A DNA stretch of 64,000 bases, from NCBI GenBank assembly GCA_029721515.1, contig CM056559.1, forward strand, positions 11,444,501 to 11,508,500, read 5' to 3'. Position 1 is the stretch's first letter, and every line of letters starts with the position of its first letter. This DNA comes from Synanceia verrucosa (Eukaryota; Chordata; Actinopteri; Perciformes; Synanceiidae). Shown in pieces: positions 12,835 to 24,292 of the stretch. Made by a program: the position numbers and the translations under genes. The notes under the pieces were generated by a model. It was given only the letters and a program-made list of their open reading frames with translations. It was not told the origin of the DNA and searched no databases.

Positions 12835-15800
12835 ATGCATCAGTGCCGAGAAACAGGCCCAGGCGAGGAGCAGGAGGAGGTGACTGGGGTGGTATGTCAG
12901 GAGGCTGAACTGGAAGATGGACAGTAAGTCACACAACTCTTTTCACTGGAAGAAAACCAATATTCATGGTCGATTTCTTTTCACCATTTATTTCTTCTCC
13001 TTTTGTGTTTCCAAAGGATGAAGGAAGTGACGGTGGGGGACCAGCAGGTGCTGCTTGTTCGTACTCAGGGTCAGTACAGTGCTGTTGGAAGCCGGTGCTC
13101 TCATTACAACGCTCCTCTTGTCAAAGGTATACCTTCAGTCTCTGTGTGCTCAAAATACCTTGATGTATCACATTTAATTTGAGTGTTAAGTACTGTCTCT
13201 TCAGAACTGTGTGCATGTCCTCTAATAATCCAGGAGCACTGGTCGGTGACAGAGTGAGGTGTCCTTTTCATGGTGCTTGCTTTAATGTCAGAACTGGAGA
13301 CATCGAAGAATATCCAGGTTTGGACTGTCTACCGAGGTATAAGGTAAAATATGTCACTAGAGATCAACATTTAATAGCAAATTACCATTCTTATAACATG
13401 AGTGAATTCAAATGTTTAAAATGTTGTTACATTTGCGATGGGTTATTTGCACAGTGTTTTCAAGTCATTTTTTTAAACAAAAACATGCAGACATTTAGTA
13501 GTCCTACACCCATTTATAAACGGTTACCATATCTTTTTAATGAAATTATGTATGTAACCACCATGTTAAGTACATACTGTTTAATCAAAGTTTATTCCTT
13601 GCTCATGTTCTGAATGCTTTTAGAGAAGACCTCATTCTGTACCTAAACTTCTCTCTTTTTTATTTCACAGGTAAAAGTTGAAGATGGCAATGTGTATGTT
13701 TCCATCAACAAAAATGTGAGTCCTGTCAAGTAAAATGGATAAAAAACATCACATTGTTTCATTTCATTAAAATCATACTCAGTTTTAAACTGTCCCTTGT
13801 TGGTTTGTGTCCCTCAGTCTCTGAAACTGACAAAGCGGGTGAAGGACATGTGCAGCATGGCGCCAGACACAAAACACACTGTTCTGCTGATAGGAGGAGG
13901 TAACAGCTACATGTAATAAATGATGAATAAATAAATGGAGATCTAACAAACCCTGGCTTGAAGCTTTGAAAAAGGGCGGTGCTCAAATATTGTTTGGTGG
14001 TCTGTGGTAGTGCCATGATCTTTTTCACTGAATGCACCCTCTGAAATTAAATTTTATGATTTCAGGTCCCGCCTCGCTGGTTTGTGCCGAAACACTGCGG
14101 CAGAACTGCTACGAAGGTCGAATCATCATGGTAACCAAAGACAACCTGCCTCCTTTTGATAAGCCTAAACTGAGTAAGGTGAGAAGTCAACCAGCGAAAG
14201 AGATAACCTGTATCCCTGTCTTGTTTGTCTTTTTTAGTAAGCATATTTTTCTGTCTGTGTTTGTCGACAACCTATATTTGGGAACGGCCTCTTTCAGGCT
14301 CTGAATGTGGACAGCAGCAGCATCCTCCTCCGACCAAGTGACTTCTATCAGCAGTACGGGATCGAGGTGTGGACACAGAAGGAGGTGAGAAAAGAAAAGT
14401 CAATTTAGTTGTGATGTGTTCTGAAAATGTGAGCATATCTTTGGTTGCGTCAAAGGGACAGTGTGCAGGATTTGGTGACAACTATTGGTGTGACTCCTCT
14501 CATTCCTTTCTTTCCAAGGTTAGAATTAACACTTCATATCTACATATGGAGTCGTCACAGACCTGTACAGTGCAAATCTGTGTTAATCCTGTTATCGTTA
14601 CCATGATGAAACTACTGAGGAGCAACGGAACAGAATAACTTTTCACTCTGCGTCTCTATCAAGACTCCCTATGTAGATATGAAGTGTTAATTCTAAGCTG
14701 ATGAAAACACAGAGACACTAATGAAAACATTTTTTTTTTAAAAATTTCATCCCATTTCCGCTGCTAGATCCTCCAAAATGCTACAAACTGTTCCTCATTA
14801 AACGTGCTTTGTGTTGCAGGTGGTATCGGTGAACCCGGCTGATAAGTCAGTGAAGTTAAGCGACGGTTCTTTGCAGCGTTATGATCAACTTCTCATCTCA
14901 ACTGGCTGTAGGTCAGAGTCATCATCCCGCTCCTCAAACAAACAGATTGCTTTTGTCTCTTGGGTGTCATGAGACTTACTGAACACATAAAAAAACAACA
15001 CAAGTATTCATGTGATAACAGCAATACATAGTAAAAGTATTCATTTGTCCAACAGAGCGCGGCTGCTCGACTGTCCTGGTTGGGACTTGAAGGGAGTGAA
15101 GTCTCTCCAGAGATATGAAGACGCCAAAGAGATTCATAACTCCTGTCTGAGCCAGAAAGCTGTTGTGATCGGAGCCTCTTTCATAGGTTACCAGATTCAT
15201 AGTAACCTCTCTCTGTGTTAAACATGCTGCGTAAATATTTGACAGGGCAAGAACGCATATAGTCACACTAATGTTGCAGACTGCGTAAATGTTTTTCATT
15301 AACACAATAGGCATGGAGGTGGCGTCCTACTTGTCAGGCAAAGCCAGCAGCGTGGTCGTGGTTGGCACTTCCACACGCCCGTATGAGCGATCCCTGGGGC
15401 CAGAGATCGGCAAAATGATTATGCAAGTAAGAGGCATTAATGACAAAAGTCTGTCACGAGTATGAGTTTATGAGCTTTTAATGAATGGCAAACAAACTTT
15501 AAAATACTCTTTGTTCTTTTAAGATGTTGGAGGAACAAAATGTTCAGTTCTACATGAATGATGGAGTCGCTGAGATCCAAGGGCAGAACGGCAAGGTGAC
15601 TCGACTTTTACTCACTTACCTTAGGAGGAAAAGGTGTTGTTAATAACATTAATGATGGCTTTGTCCCAGTAAATCATGACAGTGAGCCAACGTGCACAAT
15701 ACTAGGACCCTGAGACTGAAGCAGCTATCATCAATGTTATTATATATACTGTATATACACCAATGCTTTTCTATAACATCGGTGAATATTCTACTATTTT

Positions 15801-18545
15801 GCAGGTAAAGGGGGTGTTGCTGAAGAGCGGTGTAGTCCTTGAGGCTGATGTGGTCATTGCTGGCATTGGTAATTTTATTATTTCTACTTCAGACTTCATT
15901 CTACACAAAGCAAGTTTGAGACTATTAAAAATATGCTGTTTTTTTAGTCAAACACAAAGATTTCTGTTTTTCAGGTGTAATCCCCAATACAGACTTCTTG
16001 GCAGGAAGTGAGCTGAAAGTGGATTCAAGGAAAGCTGTGATTGTTGACAAGGTGACCCACTAGATAACAAAGCCTCCATCACTGTGATACTGACAGAACT
16101 AATGAAGCATAAATATGGCTTTATAGCTTTGCATTTTATGACTTTATGAGTCAGCTAATTGTGTCCAGGAGACTGAAATGAATAGTTGTGTGTATCCTTT
16201 TAATGCATCTTTGTGAGCCTAATGGCGAGGCTCCTGCTTTATCTTTTCTAACAGTTCATGAGGACCAATATGCCAGATATTTTCAGTGCTGGAGATGTTA
16301 CCTCTTTCCCTCTGACCATTCGTGGAGACCAAAGGGTCAATGTTGGTCACTGGCAAATGTCTCAAGCTCAAGGCAAGAAACTAAAAACCCAGTTTCATAT
16401 TGGGGTGTAGAATTTTTTTTTTTTTAAAATATTCTTCATTTTTTTTATCCAAAATAATCTGATGCCAGGGTTTTAACCTTATCATGTATATATTGCTTTT
16501 TTTTACCCTCAGGAAGAGTTGCTGCTCTAAACATGTTGAAGAAACCAACCAAATGTGAGTCTGTTCCTTTCTTCTGGACTGTGTTACTTGGGAAGAGTAT
16601 CCGATACACAGGTAGAGTATTTGTTATGGGAAACGTCACCCTTTTTAATGAATATTTAAACTCTCTAAACCCCATATGCCAAGTCTCATTCCGCCTCTCA
16701 TTTCCTCATTTTAGGCTACGGAGAAGGATACACAGAAATCATATTCAAAGGCGAAGTGGAAGAAAGGAAGTTCCTGGCATTTTACATTAAGTGAGCAGCT
16801 GTAGAATAACTGATGCAGCTGAATATGAAATGATGATTTTGTACTAAATGTCTTTCATATCTCATTTAACAGAGACGAGGTAGTGGTAGCTGCAGCCAGC
16901 CTGATGTTTGACCCAGCAGTGGCTCGTATTGCAGAGCTGATGGCTAATGGCCAGATCTTAACAAAGGCACAGGCTCAGTGAGTATCATGCTACTTCCACA
17001 CAAACTAAAACACTTTTTATAATGTGTGTGTGTTTAGTGCTTAGTAAATTTATTAAAGCACCTGTCCTATTTGTCTCAAAGACCATCCAGCATCATGAAG
17101 AGCTTTAACTGGGCCTCTTTCTTCCTCACTGAGTTCCCTACACTTCACCACTCACCACCACAACTGAACTCACCTTTTTATTCCCAATTATTCCCAATTA
17201 TTCTGAGCCAGAATGCCAGAATTCTCTGAGGAGTCAGAAATTAATCCAGCATAACAAACAACCACTAAAACACATAATTTTTTAATTTAACATCACAGTC
17301 AAAACATTTTTTGTAAAACAGTTAATTTAAAAATGAATGGATAACAATAATAATTGTATTTTAGCATTATAGATATCAGTTTGATTAAAGAGTGAGACCA
17401 TACTGGTGGATTAACATTATAGAAACAAAAAAATATTTGGCAATCAGCGATACTGTTAATTTAGGGCAACTGTGGCAAACACCTTACATTGGGTGGATTT
17501 CTAATACATTTGTTCAATGCCGTATATTAAAGAGATGAAATAATGATGAATTCTGCACCTGCATTACATCATCAGTGTTATATTCGGCCACTTGGGGGCA
17601 GCAGAGACTGTGGCCCTTTCAAGTAGCCACGTTGGACCTGCGAGTAAATGTTGCTTCGTTACAATGCAGCAAATATGGAACCACACTATCATTCACACTT
17701 CTGTTGAGCAAGTGCTGCAACTTTCTCATTATCTACATATGCAATCATTTTATTTATTAATGAGCAATATCACTGTCCTTCATTGCACAACATGTGCAAT
17801 ACTTCTCTTGTCTTCATTACACCAGATATTCCATTGAGCTCACTTATGTTGTACTGTATATATGCAGGCTTTCACCTGGTCTGTTATTTACACATTTATA
17901 AATTGTTAACGTATCTACATTAGTTATTAGTCGGGTACAAAGGTACATTTGTTTCACATTTTATATTTGATACACTTGTTTACTGATGTCACTGGTTCTA
18001 ATTTTTTTATAGACTGCTATTGTAATGTTGCAATATCTACTTCAAGGGATGTATAAAGGATTATGTTATTTTATAACTGGGTTTTTGGCTGCTGTTTACA
18101 AGCTAGTCATTAACTTTGTCTGCCATTTTGTGCAGGACACAAAGCGCACAGCCATTTTTTAAGGTGTTCACTGAGAAGAGCTTGCTGAAAGTAGTGCATG
18201 AGAGTGGTCAGAACGAACCAGAACAGTTAAAGTAAAACTGAAAAATGAGTTGAAACACTCTGTAGCTTGTTACAGCTGGCTTGTTCACTATAAGCAACAC
18301 ATCAGCTAAATATTACACAGTAACTCAGTTAGAGACGTGACTTATGACTTGTGGGATGGTGAAACCTGTTGGCAGAAGTAGACTAACAAACAATGCAGTG
18401 ATATACTTCATTGGGTTACTTTACGGTCTACGTAGACATCATTTCCGAAATATCAGGCACATAACCTGAATATTACTTGTTGCTGAAAAATGCTTTTTTT
18501 CACTGTCTCTTCAGGGCTGATGACCTGAGCTGGCTGCAGATGTAA
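12835..18545 (+). CDS. aifm4: Rieske/AIF-type flavoprotein oxidoreductase
   Basis: AIFM3/AIFM4-type protein: an N-terminal Rieske [2Fe-2S] domain followed by a pyridine-nucleotide disulfide oxidoreductase fold, expected at mitochondria. Coding exons: 12835-12923, 13017-13126, 13234-13343, 13671-13715, 13818-13899, 14066-14178, 14298-14384, 14820-14911, 15056-15186, 15311-15426, 15524-15595, 15805-15868, 15975-16051, 16255-16372, 16513-16611, 16715-16790, 16873-16977, 18515-18545. They total 1617 nt, 538 aa. Rieske ligands are C57/H59 (CSH) and C76/H79 (CPFHGACF). The FAD motif LLIGGGPAS lies near residue 140, the NAD motif VVIGASFIG near 280, and AGDVTSFP (second FAD contact) near 408. The intron after 16372 begins GC, not GT. 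The last exon encodes only about ten residues (DDLSWLQM end). AIFM3 is the alternative name; I chose aifm4 because the N-terminus is short and fish have this extra paralogue. Confidence 0.87.
14519..14696. repeat. palindromic MITE-like element in aifm4 intron
   Basis: Two arms of about 34 bases (14519-14553 and 14660-14696) are near-perfect inverted repeats, with one mismatch by my alignment, around a spacer of roughly 105 bases. This is the structure of a short non-autonomous DNA transposon or foldback element. The preceding sequence from about 14450 (gggacagtgtgcaggatttgg) looks like a dispersed fish repeat, so the full element may be longer. Confidence 0.65.
16978..18514 (+). other. last aifm4 intron, repeat-rich
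   Basis: A 1.5 kb intron, much longer than the other aifm4 introns. It is AT-rich and contains sequence around 17570-17900 that reads like an old transposon, plus a CTCF-like motif. No exon-like frame is supported, though a short open stretch after an AG near 18136 could be an alternative exon. Confidence 0.45.
17585..17602 (+). promoter_or_regulatory. CTCF-like motif
   Basis: The sequence ggccacttgggggcagc closely resembles the vertebrate CTCF core (CCA.(T/C)AGGGGGCAG). Such sites are often spread by fish and mammalian SINE-type repeats. Prediction by eye only. Confidence 0.4.
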
Positions 18546-19742
18546 CCAGAGGCCTGTTGTGTATTTAACACCTCTCAGTGAAGAAGGATGTCGTCTAATC
18601 TCTCTTGTTCCTCTCTCATCACCTTTATTCATCCCATGTTTCCATGTCAAAGCAGAAGTATGTTGCAGTATAGTCACAGTAATACTAGTAAATGACTGTA
18701 TTTCTCATTGTATTATTATCCACATCAAACACGCACACGCCACGCCACTTGTCTTAGTTACAATTCTTATGAGTAAAAAAAATCTGAATTACAAAGGTCA
18801 TTTAAAATACTGCACTAAATGATAAAGACATTATACTTTTTCAATACTGCTTTAATTTTAGATACTTGAATCAATCATAAATCTTAATAGCAGAGATATA
18901 GCTTATTGATTAGTCTTTTCTGCATAAATTGAAGTTCAAGTCCACATGGAGAGAAAACAAAAGCACGAAATGAAATTTTATCTTTTACTTTATGCTGAAT
19001 GCTTTGTGGTACGTAATAACTAAAACTCAGGTATTAAACACATCTTTGGTTTCAACACCACTAATTGTCCATATCATACTTACTACTGTCAGCCTGTACG
19101 TACAGTATGAGAAGTATGAGAACGCTCCTGAAATAGAAAATAATAAATCATTGCTTATATGATAGCCTTTACTACTTAATTTGTTTTCAGTCTAACAGTT
19201 GCTTTTGAAATGGTGATATAAATTATAAATGCAATAATATTCAGGTATATTTGTGATTATTTTTTGTCAAACATCAGAGACTGATTATTCCACTTTTGTT
19301 GTTCAATCAGATCTGTTTGAACATGTTAATAATGTCAATTACTTTAATGCTCAAAAATCATTACCTCTGTGGGCGGTTTATTCCTATATGAGCCTGCATG
19401 TGACATAATGTGAGTCAAATTTGAATGGCTCGTTGTATGTAGGTAGCCCAAAAAAAACAGCTCTTATTTCAATTTATGGTTGACAGGAACTCCAGATACC
19501 CAAAATATATGAGCACAAATGTCTGTTTTTCAAGACATGGTTGCTTTGATATTTTACAAACCACCACTACCTGCAGATCTTTTTAATTTACTTGTCCTGT
19601 TTTACTTATTGTTCTTTTTTCCTTGCACTTATACTGTTTAATATACAGTACATTTGTTACATGTTTGTATTCATGTGTCTCTGAGTGCTAACACTGCCAT
19701 ATCTGATGTTTAATTGTTCAGTACAAGTGACTCATGTTGCAC

Positions 19743-19748
19743 AATAAA
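19743..19748 (+). terminator. candidate aifm4 poly(A) signal
   Basis: AATAAA about 1.2 kb after the aifm4 stop; an alternative AATAAA occurs at 19142-19147. Usage cannot be decided from sequence. Confidence 0.4.
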
Positions 19749-19998
19749 CCACATAAGACATTCAAGATGCTTTTGTTGTCATACACAGAACATTTTTCTT
19801 GTACATTTACTTAGACATTGCTCAGGTATTTTGAAGCATAGAAGGTAGAACAAATTACTAATCAAAAATATAATTTTAGTATCACAACACTTGGTTATTA
19901 TTTTATTATATTACTGTGACAGAATTATCAAACAACTCCAAACCTTTCAGGACCTCTACTCAGTCTTGAGCATGATTATGTCAGGATTCAGCGATGTC

Positions 19999-20004
19999 TT
20001 TATT
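19999..20004 (-). terminator. candidate as3mt poly(A) signal
   Basis: TTTATT on the plus strand gives AATAAA on the minus strand about 285 bases after the as3mt stop codon. Confidence 0.5.
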
Positions 20005-20288
20005 TGCCTGTTTTGGAGCATTGTGTCACTGAGGATCCCAGTTTGTCAGCCAGCAGAAATGGGTTGAGGTGGCAGCACTATGAAACAAATGAAGAAAATG
20101 TACAGTCACTTTCACTCAAGACTGAAAATCAAAGCTTTCACTATGCAGTTAATACCAAGAGTAATTCTTTCTGGAAAGACTCCAATCTGTGTTTAATCCT
20201 TGCATGTAAGATGTGGGTCAACTTTACTTTTTCCCCTTAATGCAGCCAGGTGTAAACCCTTCAAAATCAAAACATTAACCCAGCACAG

Positions 20289-23200
20289 TTAACCCTGAAC
20301 ATCATCTACCTGTGATGGCGACTCTGATCCTGATGCTGGTTGATCGGGTATCTGGATTTTGAAATCTGGACAAAAACGGGACCTCTGGAGAATTGCTGCC
20401 ATCTCTCCATTTACCTTCACTGCCACATCTTTCTGCATAGGACAAAAATCATTGACATAATCCAAACACATAACAGATAACTCAACATGAATAAGCATTT
20501 TTAAGTCTTTGCATTTAAAAAAGTATAACTACTAATATATGTATTTCACTTATTCTATTTTATTTTCTTTTTACTTTTTGCACATACCTTTTTCCATTCA
20601 TTTCTGTGGCTCTTACAAATTCTCGGCTGTCATGTGGGTTTTGTTTTTGTATTTCTTTTTGCTTGTTTGTCTGTTTTTTCAAATACTAAATAAAATATTG
20701 TTTAAATATTAAACAATATTGTTGTTAAAGGATAACACATAATATCATATAATATTGTTGGAACAACAAGTCACAAGCTAGTAAATGCTTTTATTGTACC
20801 TTGAAACAGTGGGAAGAATCAAAGTCAAGCTGATCTGGGAAATCTGCCACAGTTCCTTTATAGGTCACTGTTGCCTCAGACACAGCTGGACTTTTGGGCA
20901 GCTTAAAGAGGCGGTAAGTGCCTGAAGCATAGCTGATGTCACCTGCAAAATGGAGAACTGGCTCAGCTGTAGAGTGAAAACGACCTTAATGTAATGTAAA
21001 CAAAAGTGGATTTATTGTTACCTGCTTTTGCTTTGAGCTCATTATTGTGGATTGTGATGTGGTTGGCTGAAACAAGATGTGGAGTGCTGAAACCTACGTT
21101 GCGTGCCAGCGAAATAAGATCCTGCCAAAACAGAGAACCGGCCATTCCTTCACCTACGACAGGAATCAAAGGTCACAGTTAGAGGATACTGTAGCTCAGT
21201 GGTGCACAGATTCTGCTCTTTTACATTGTTGACAGTAAAATGTTTTTACCCCACAGGACCGCATCTTCCTTCATGTGATCAGGAACAACTTTGCTGGCAT
21301 ACATGTCACTGTAGTACAGCTCACCTCCCTCCTGTGTAAAAATAAGTGATGAGAACCATAATTTTGAATAATTGAATAATTGTGAATTTCTCTGTGAGAT
21401 AAATAAAGTATCTATCTATCTATCTATAAACAAAGTACACCATTCTTTGAACACATTAATGCTGTTATTTGGCAGAAAATCCTCACACTAACCTTTAGGA
21501 CATTGTAAGCTTGCTGCAGCACTGCTCTTTTATCAGGACACAAACAGATCACACAGTTGGATCTGAAAAGGGAGAACCAGATGTAAGAGCATAAAGTCCA
21601 CTGACAGATCATGAAGAATCACATATGCTTTAAACCTACAGCACAACATCCATAGAGTCACTCTGAATGCCAGCCTCACTGAGCTTCTCCATGTACCCCT
21701 GGACGAATGTGACGTTGGGCTTCTCATAGCCAAACTCCTTCTGATGATACTCAACATACTGACGAGATGCTGCAATCTAAAAAATTGGATGTTTAAATAA
21801 GTGAAAAGCACAAAAATCAGGTAGGACATTGCTGTGCACTAGACCTCACCAGCTCCTCAGTCATATCAATCCCTGTCACATGTCCGCTTGGTCCAACGAG
21901 TTTACTGAAGGCATAACAGTCTCTGCCAGATCCGCTGCCGAGGTCCAGGACTCTGCAGCCATCAAGCTTTGCTGGAAAGGGAAGGCCGCAGCCGAAGAAC
22001 CTGGAGAAAAGTATGATGGATTAGTGAACAATCCAAAACTACAAAATGACTCACTCTACGAAAGTTCCTCTGCTGGATGTCATTTTTTGTATAAAAAAAA
22101 AATATTAATTAAACATTTGAGTCATGTCTGAATATCAGAGTTCAGGACAAGACAGGGTGATGTTCACAGAGGCTTTTTGCTTTTGAGTTTCCAGAGGGGT
22201 TCAATAAGTCATTTGTCTGTGCAACTGTGGCACGACCATCAATGGATTTTTTTTGCCCAATCTGTCAATGACTGCAGCGTGTGTGTTTGATTTGTATGTG
22301 TCCTGTAGTCGCTTGAGTCGTCAAGTGCTACACAACAGTCCATTCCTGTTGTTTCCACTAGTGGGACAGAAAATATTCACTCATCACCTCTCATACCATG
22401 TACACGATGTAAAAACTTGAATAAGACAATATTTGTCATTGTACCTTTTAGTTACCTCCGGGTGAACCAGGCTCAGGGCTTCTCTGACGCTTCTTGGCAC
22501 TGGGCAGTGAGACAAACTGCAAGATGCAACACTTGTTTGCAAATCACAGGAGGACTCCAGTTGGCTGCCATAGTATTTCTGCATTCACAACACATGGTCA
22601 GCAACTGTCTTTGCACAAGCTGTTACATTTAAATACGATAAATGACAGTATACCTTCAACATTATTATTTGCATTTTAATTTTTACATTTTTAAGAAAAA
22701 AACTTAAGGTAAAGTGAGAATTGACATTGTCAAAAAAAGACAAAACAGTCAAATAAACAAAGGAGAGATGAAGATATGGAAACAAAGAGAGAGAGAAAAT
22801 ACAGTATTTTAAAATGCTATACAAGACAGATCACACACATTAATATAATTATATATTATATGATGTACCATGATGTACCATGCACTAACTATCATTATTA
22901 TTTACATGTGCATACGAAATTTACCAAGCAGGATCACGGGATTTACAATAAAGGTTAACATTCTTTCACAATAATCAATAACATCTTTGAGACTCATTTC
23001 AAATGTAAGATGTACGTTTCCATATCTGTCCAAAGTTTTTAGCCCATGTCAGTGAATTCTGACAACAATTTATTAGAAGGTAGAAATGTTAAAAAAAAAA
23101 AAGTTCGCATTCGTCAACAATAGAGATTTGTCAGAGACTTGTCTAATTTTTTTTTTGGTATAAAGTTGCGTTGACTTAAGACATTCTCATTCTCAGCTTC

Positions 23201-23365
23201 AATAAACATGCATTGGAGTATAAATCACACAATGCGAAGTAGCGACAGTTATGTAATATCAAAAATGCTTTTTGAAGAAAATCTCAACGCTGAACTGAAG
23301 ATAAACTGAAATACCTTCACATTTTCCCGTACGTCGTCACAAGTCGCAATTCCGTCCGACATCAT
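20289..23365 (-). CDS. as3mt: arsenite methyltransferase-like protein
   Basis: SAM-dependent methyltransferase of the AS3MT/ArsM family; family members methylate trivalent arsenicals in the cytosol. Exons in transcript order: 23365-23315, 22578-22445, 22000-21850, 21776-21640, 21562-21493, 21331-21250, 21153-21022, 20942-20800, 20432-20289. They total 1044 nt, 347 aa. The SAM-binding motif LDLGSGSGRDCY is clear. Against human AS3MT, C61 corresponds to C66 here (FFGCG) and C156 to C161 (LSNCVI). A cysteine near C32 is present (C37). The residue aligned with human C206 is glycine 211 (WGEGMAG). The Cys-rich C-terminal tail of the human enzyme (375 aa) is also absent. Two ATGs are adjacent (23365, 23362). 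It converges on aifm4 and shares a promoter interval with prpf8. Confidence 0.87.
21370..21428. repeat. retroposon-like tail with (ATCT)n
   Basis: The sequence 'tgtgaatttctctgtgagat' followed by 'aaataaagtatctatct' and ATCT units resembles the 3' end of common fish LINE/SINE copies. It lies in an as3mt intron. A related tail occurs near 44245-44300. Confidence 0.5.
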
Positions 23366-23640
23366 GAGGAAATTATTTTTTAAAAACTGACAGGTTGTGT
23401 GAGCAGCCTGAATGGTCGGTCACATGTGGTCAGACTGTTAAAGTTGGTCAGTGACGCACTGAGATTGGAAATGAACCGCTAGGCTGCACCCCAACACTAC
23501 AGGGGGCAGTAGAGAACCGGAAACCGGGATCATCCGGGTTCTTACAAAATTGCGCTTGTCCAACGGTTGCGTATCTTTCGGCGTAAAGACAGTTTTGTTT
23601 AATGGACGTACACACACACATCCGGCGTAGCTGTTGTCTG
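23366..23640. promoter_or_regulatory. bidirectional as3mt / prpf8 promoter interval
   Basis: Under 0.3 kb separates the as3mt start codon from the CpG-richer region where prpf8 transcription most likely begins. The interval contains a CTCF-like stretch (cactacagggggcag, about 23496-23510). The head-to-head arrangement suggests a shared promoter. Confidence 0.5.
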
Positions 23641-24292
23641 TGATTTCCAGAGAGCAGCGTTCATCGTGTGGCTGCCGTCGTCCGTCGTGTGTGATGCAGT
23701 TTTATGAAGACAAACCAACACAGCAGTGAATCGAGAAAAGGGTAATACAGCTCTTAAAGAGAAATGTTTTGGTAGCTGGTCGTGTACGGAATAAGGCTGT
23801 CTTCGACGTTAAGAAAATACACAGGGAGTAAAGGTAGGGAGGTGTGTGGTGTTTTAAGTATTTTCCTTTTGTTAACGCTTAGTCGTTAGCGGCTATGCTA
23901 GTTTACCGCTTCGTTTACGCTTGGCCTAAAACAAATATAAAGCTAGCATGGACTTAATGTTGTTAGCTTCGTGTGTAAGGTATTGTTAAGAATGCACTGA
24001 ATTCATTTTGCAGGTTTACAACAGTCTACTGGTATGGTTGTGTATAATGCTACAGAGTATGCCAGATGGGAAGCCATGTTGTTAAGCCAGTTAGCTAACT
24101 GCTAGCCAGATGAGTGATTTGGTCGTCACTACATAATTGAGATAAAAATACGATTATAATGTAATTTTTCCCCCGATACTTCGTCTAATCCAATTCCTGA
24201 TGGTATACAGACACGAAAAGTAAACTTAGACTGCACTTGTAGGTTAGAGTTTATCAAAAGGTCTTATTTGGTGTTTTCAGAAGTGAGGCGCC
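23641..24292 (+). other. prpf8 5' UTR exon and intron 1
   Basis: A CpG-richer block (about 23640-23833) ends in AAAG|GTAGGG, a plausible donor for a non-coding first exon. The second exon begins at 24281 after TTTTCAG, twelve bases before the ATG. The intron holds nothing else recognisable. Confidence 0.5.

Larger units (their letters stand above)
18546..20288. other. aifm4 3' UTR and convergent intergenic region with as3mt
   Basis: Between two convergent genes. Candidate aifm4 poly(A) signals are AATAAA at 19142 and 19743. A candidate as3mt signal is at 20004-19999 on the minus strand. No protein-coding frame is supported. Confidence 0.55.

Noticed and set aside
18136..18235. Possible alternative last aifm4 exon
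   Set aside because: An AG and a short open stretch exist, but the phase-matched exon at 18515 gives the family-like C-terminus (DLSWL).
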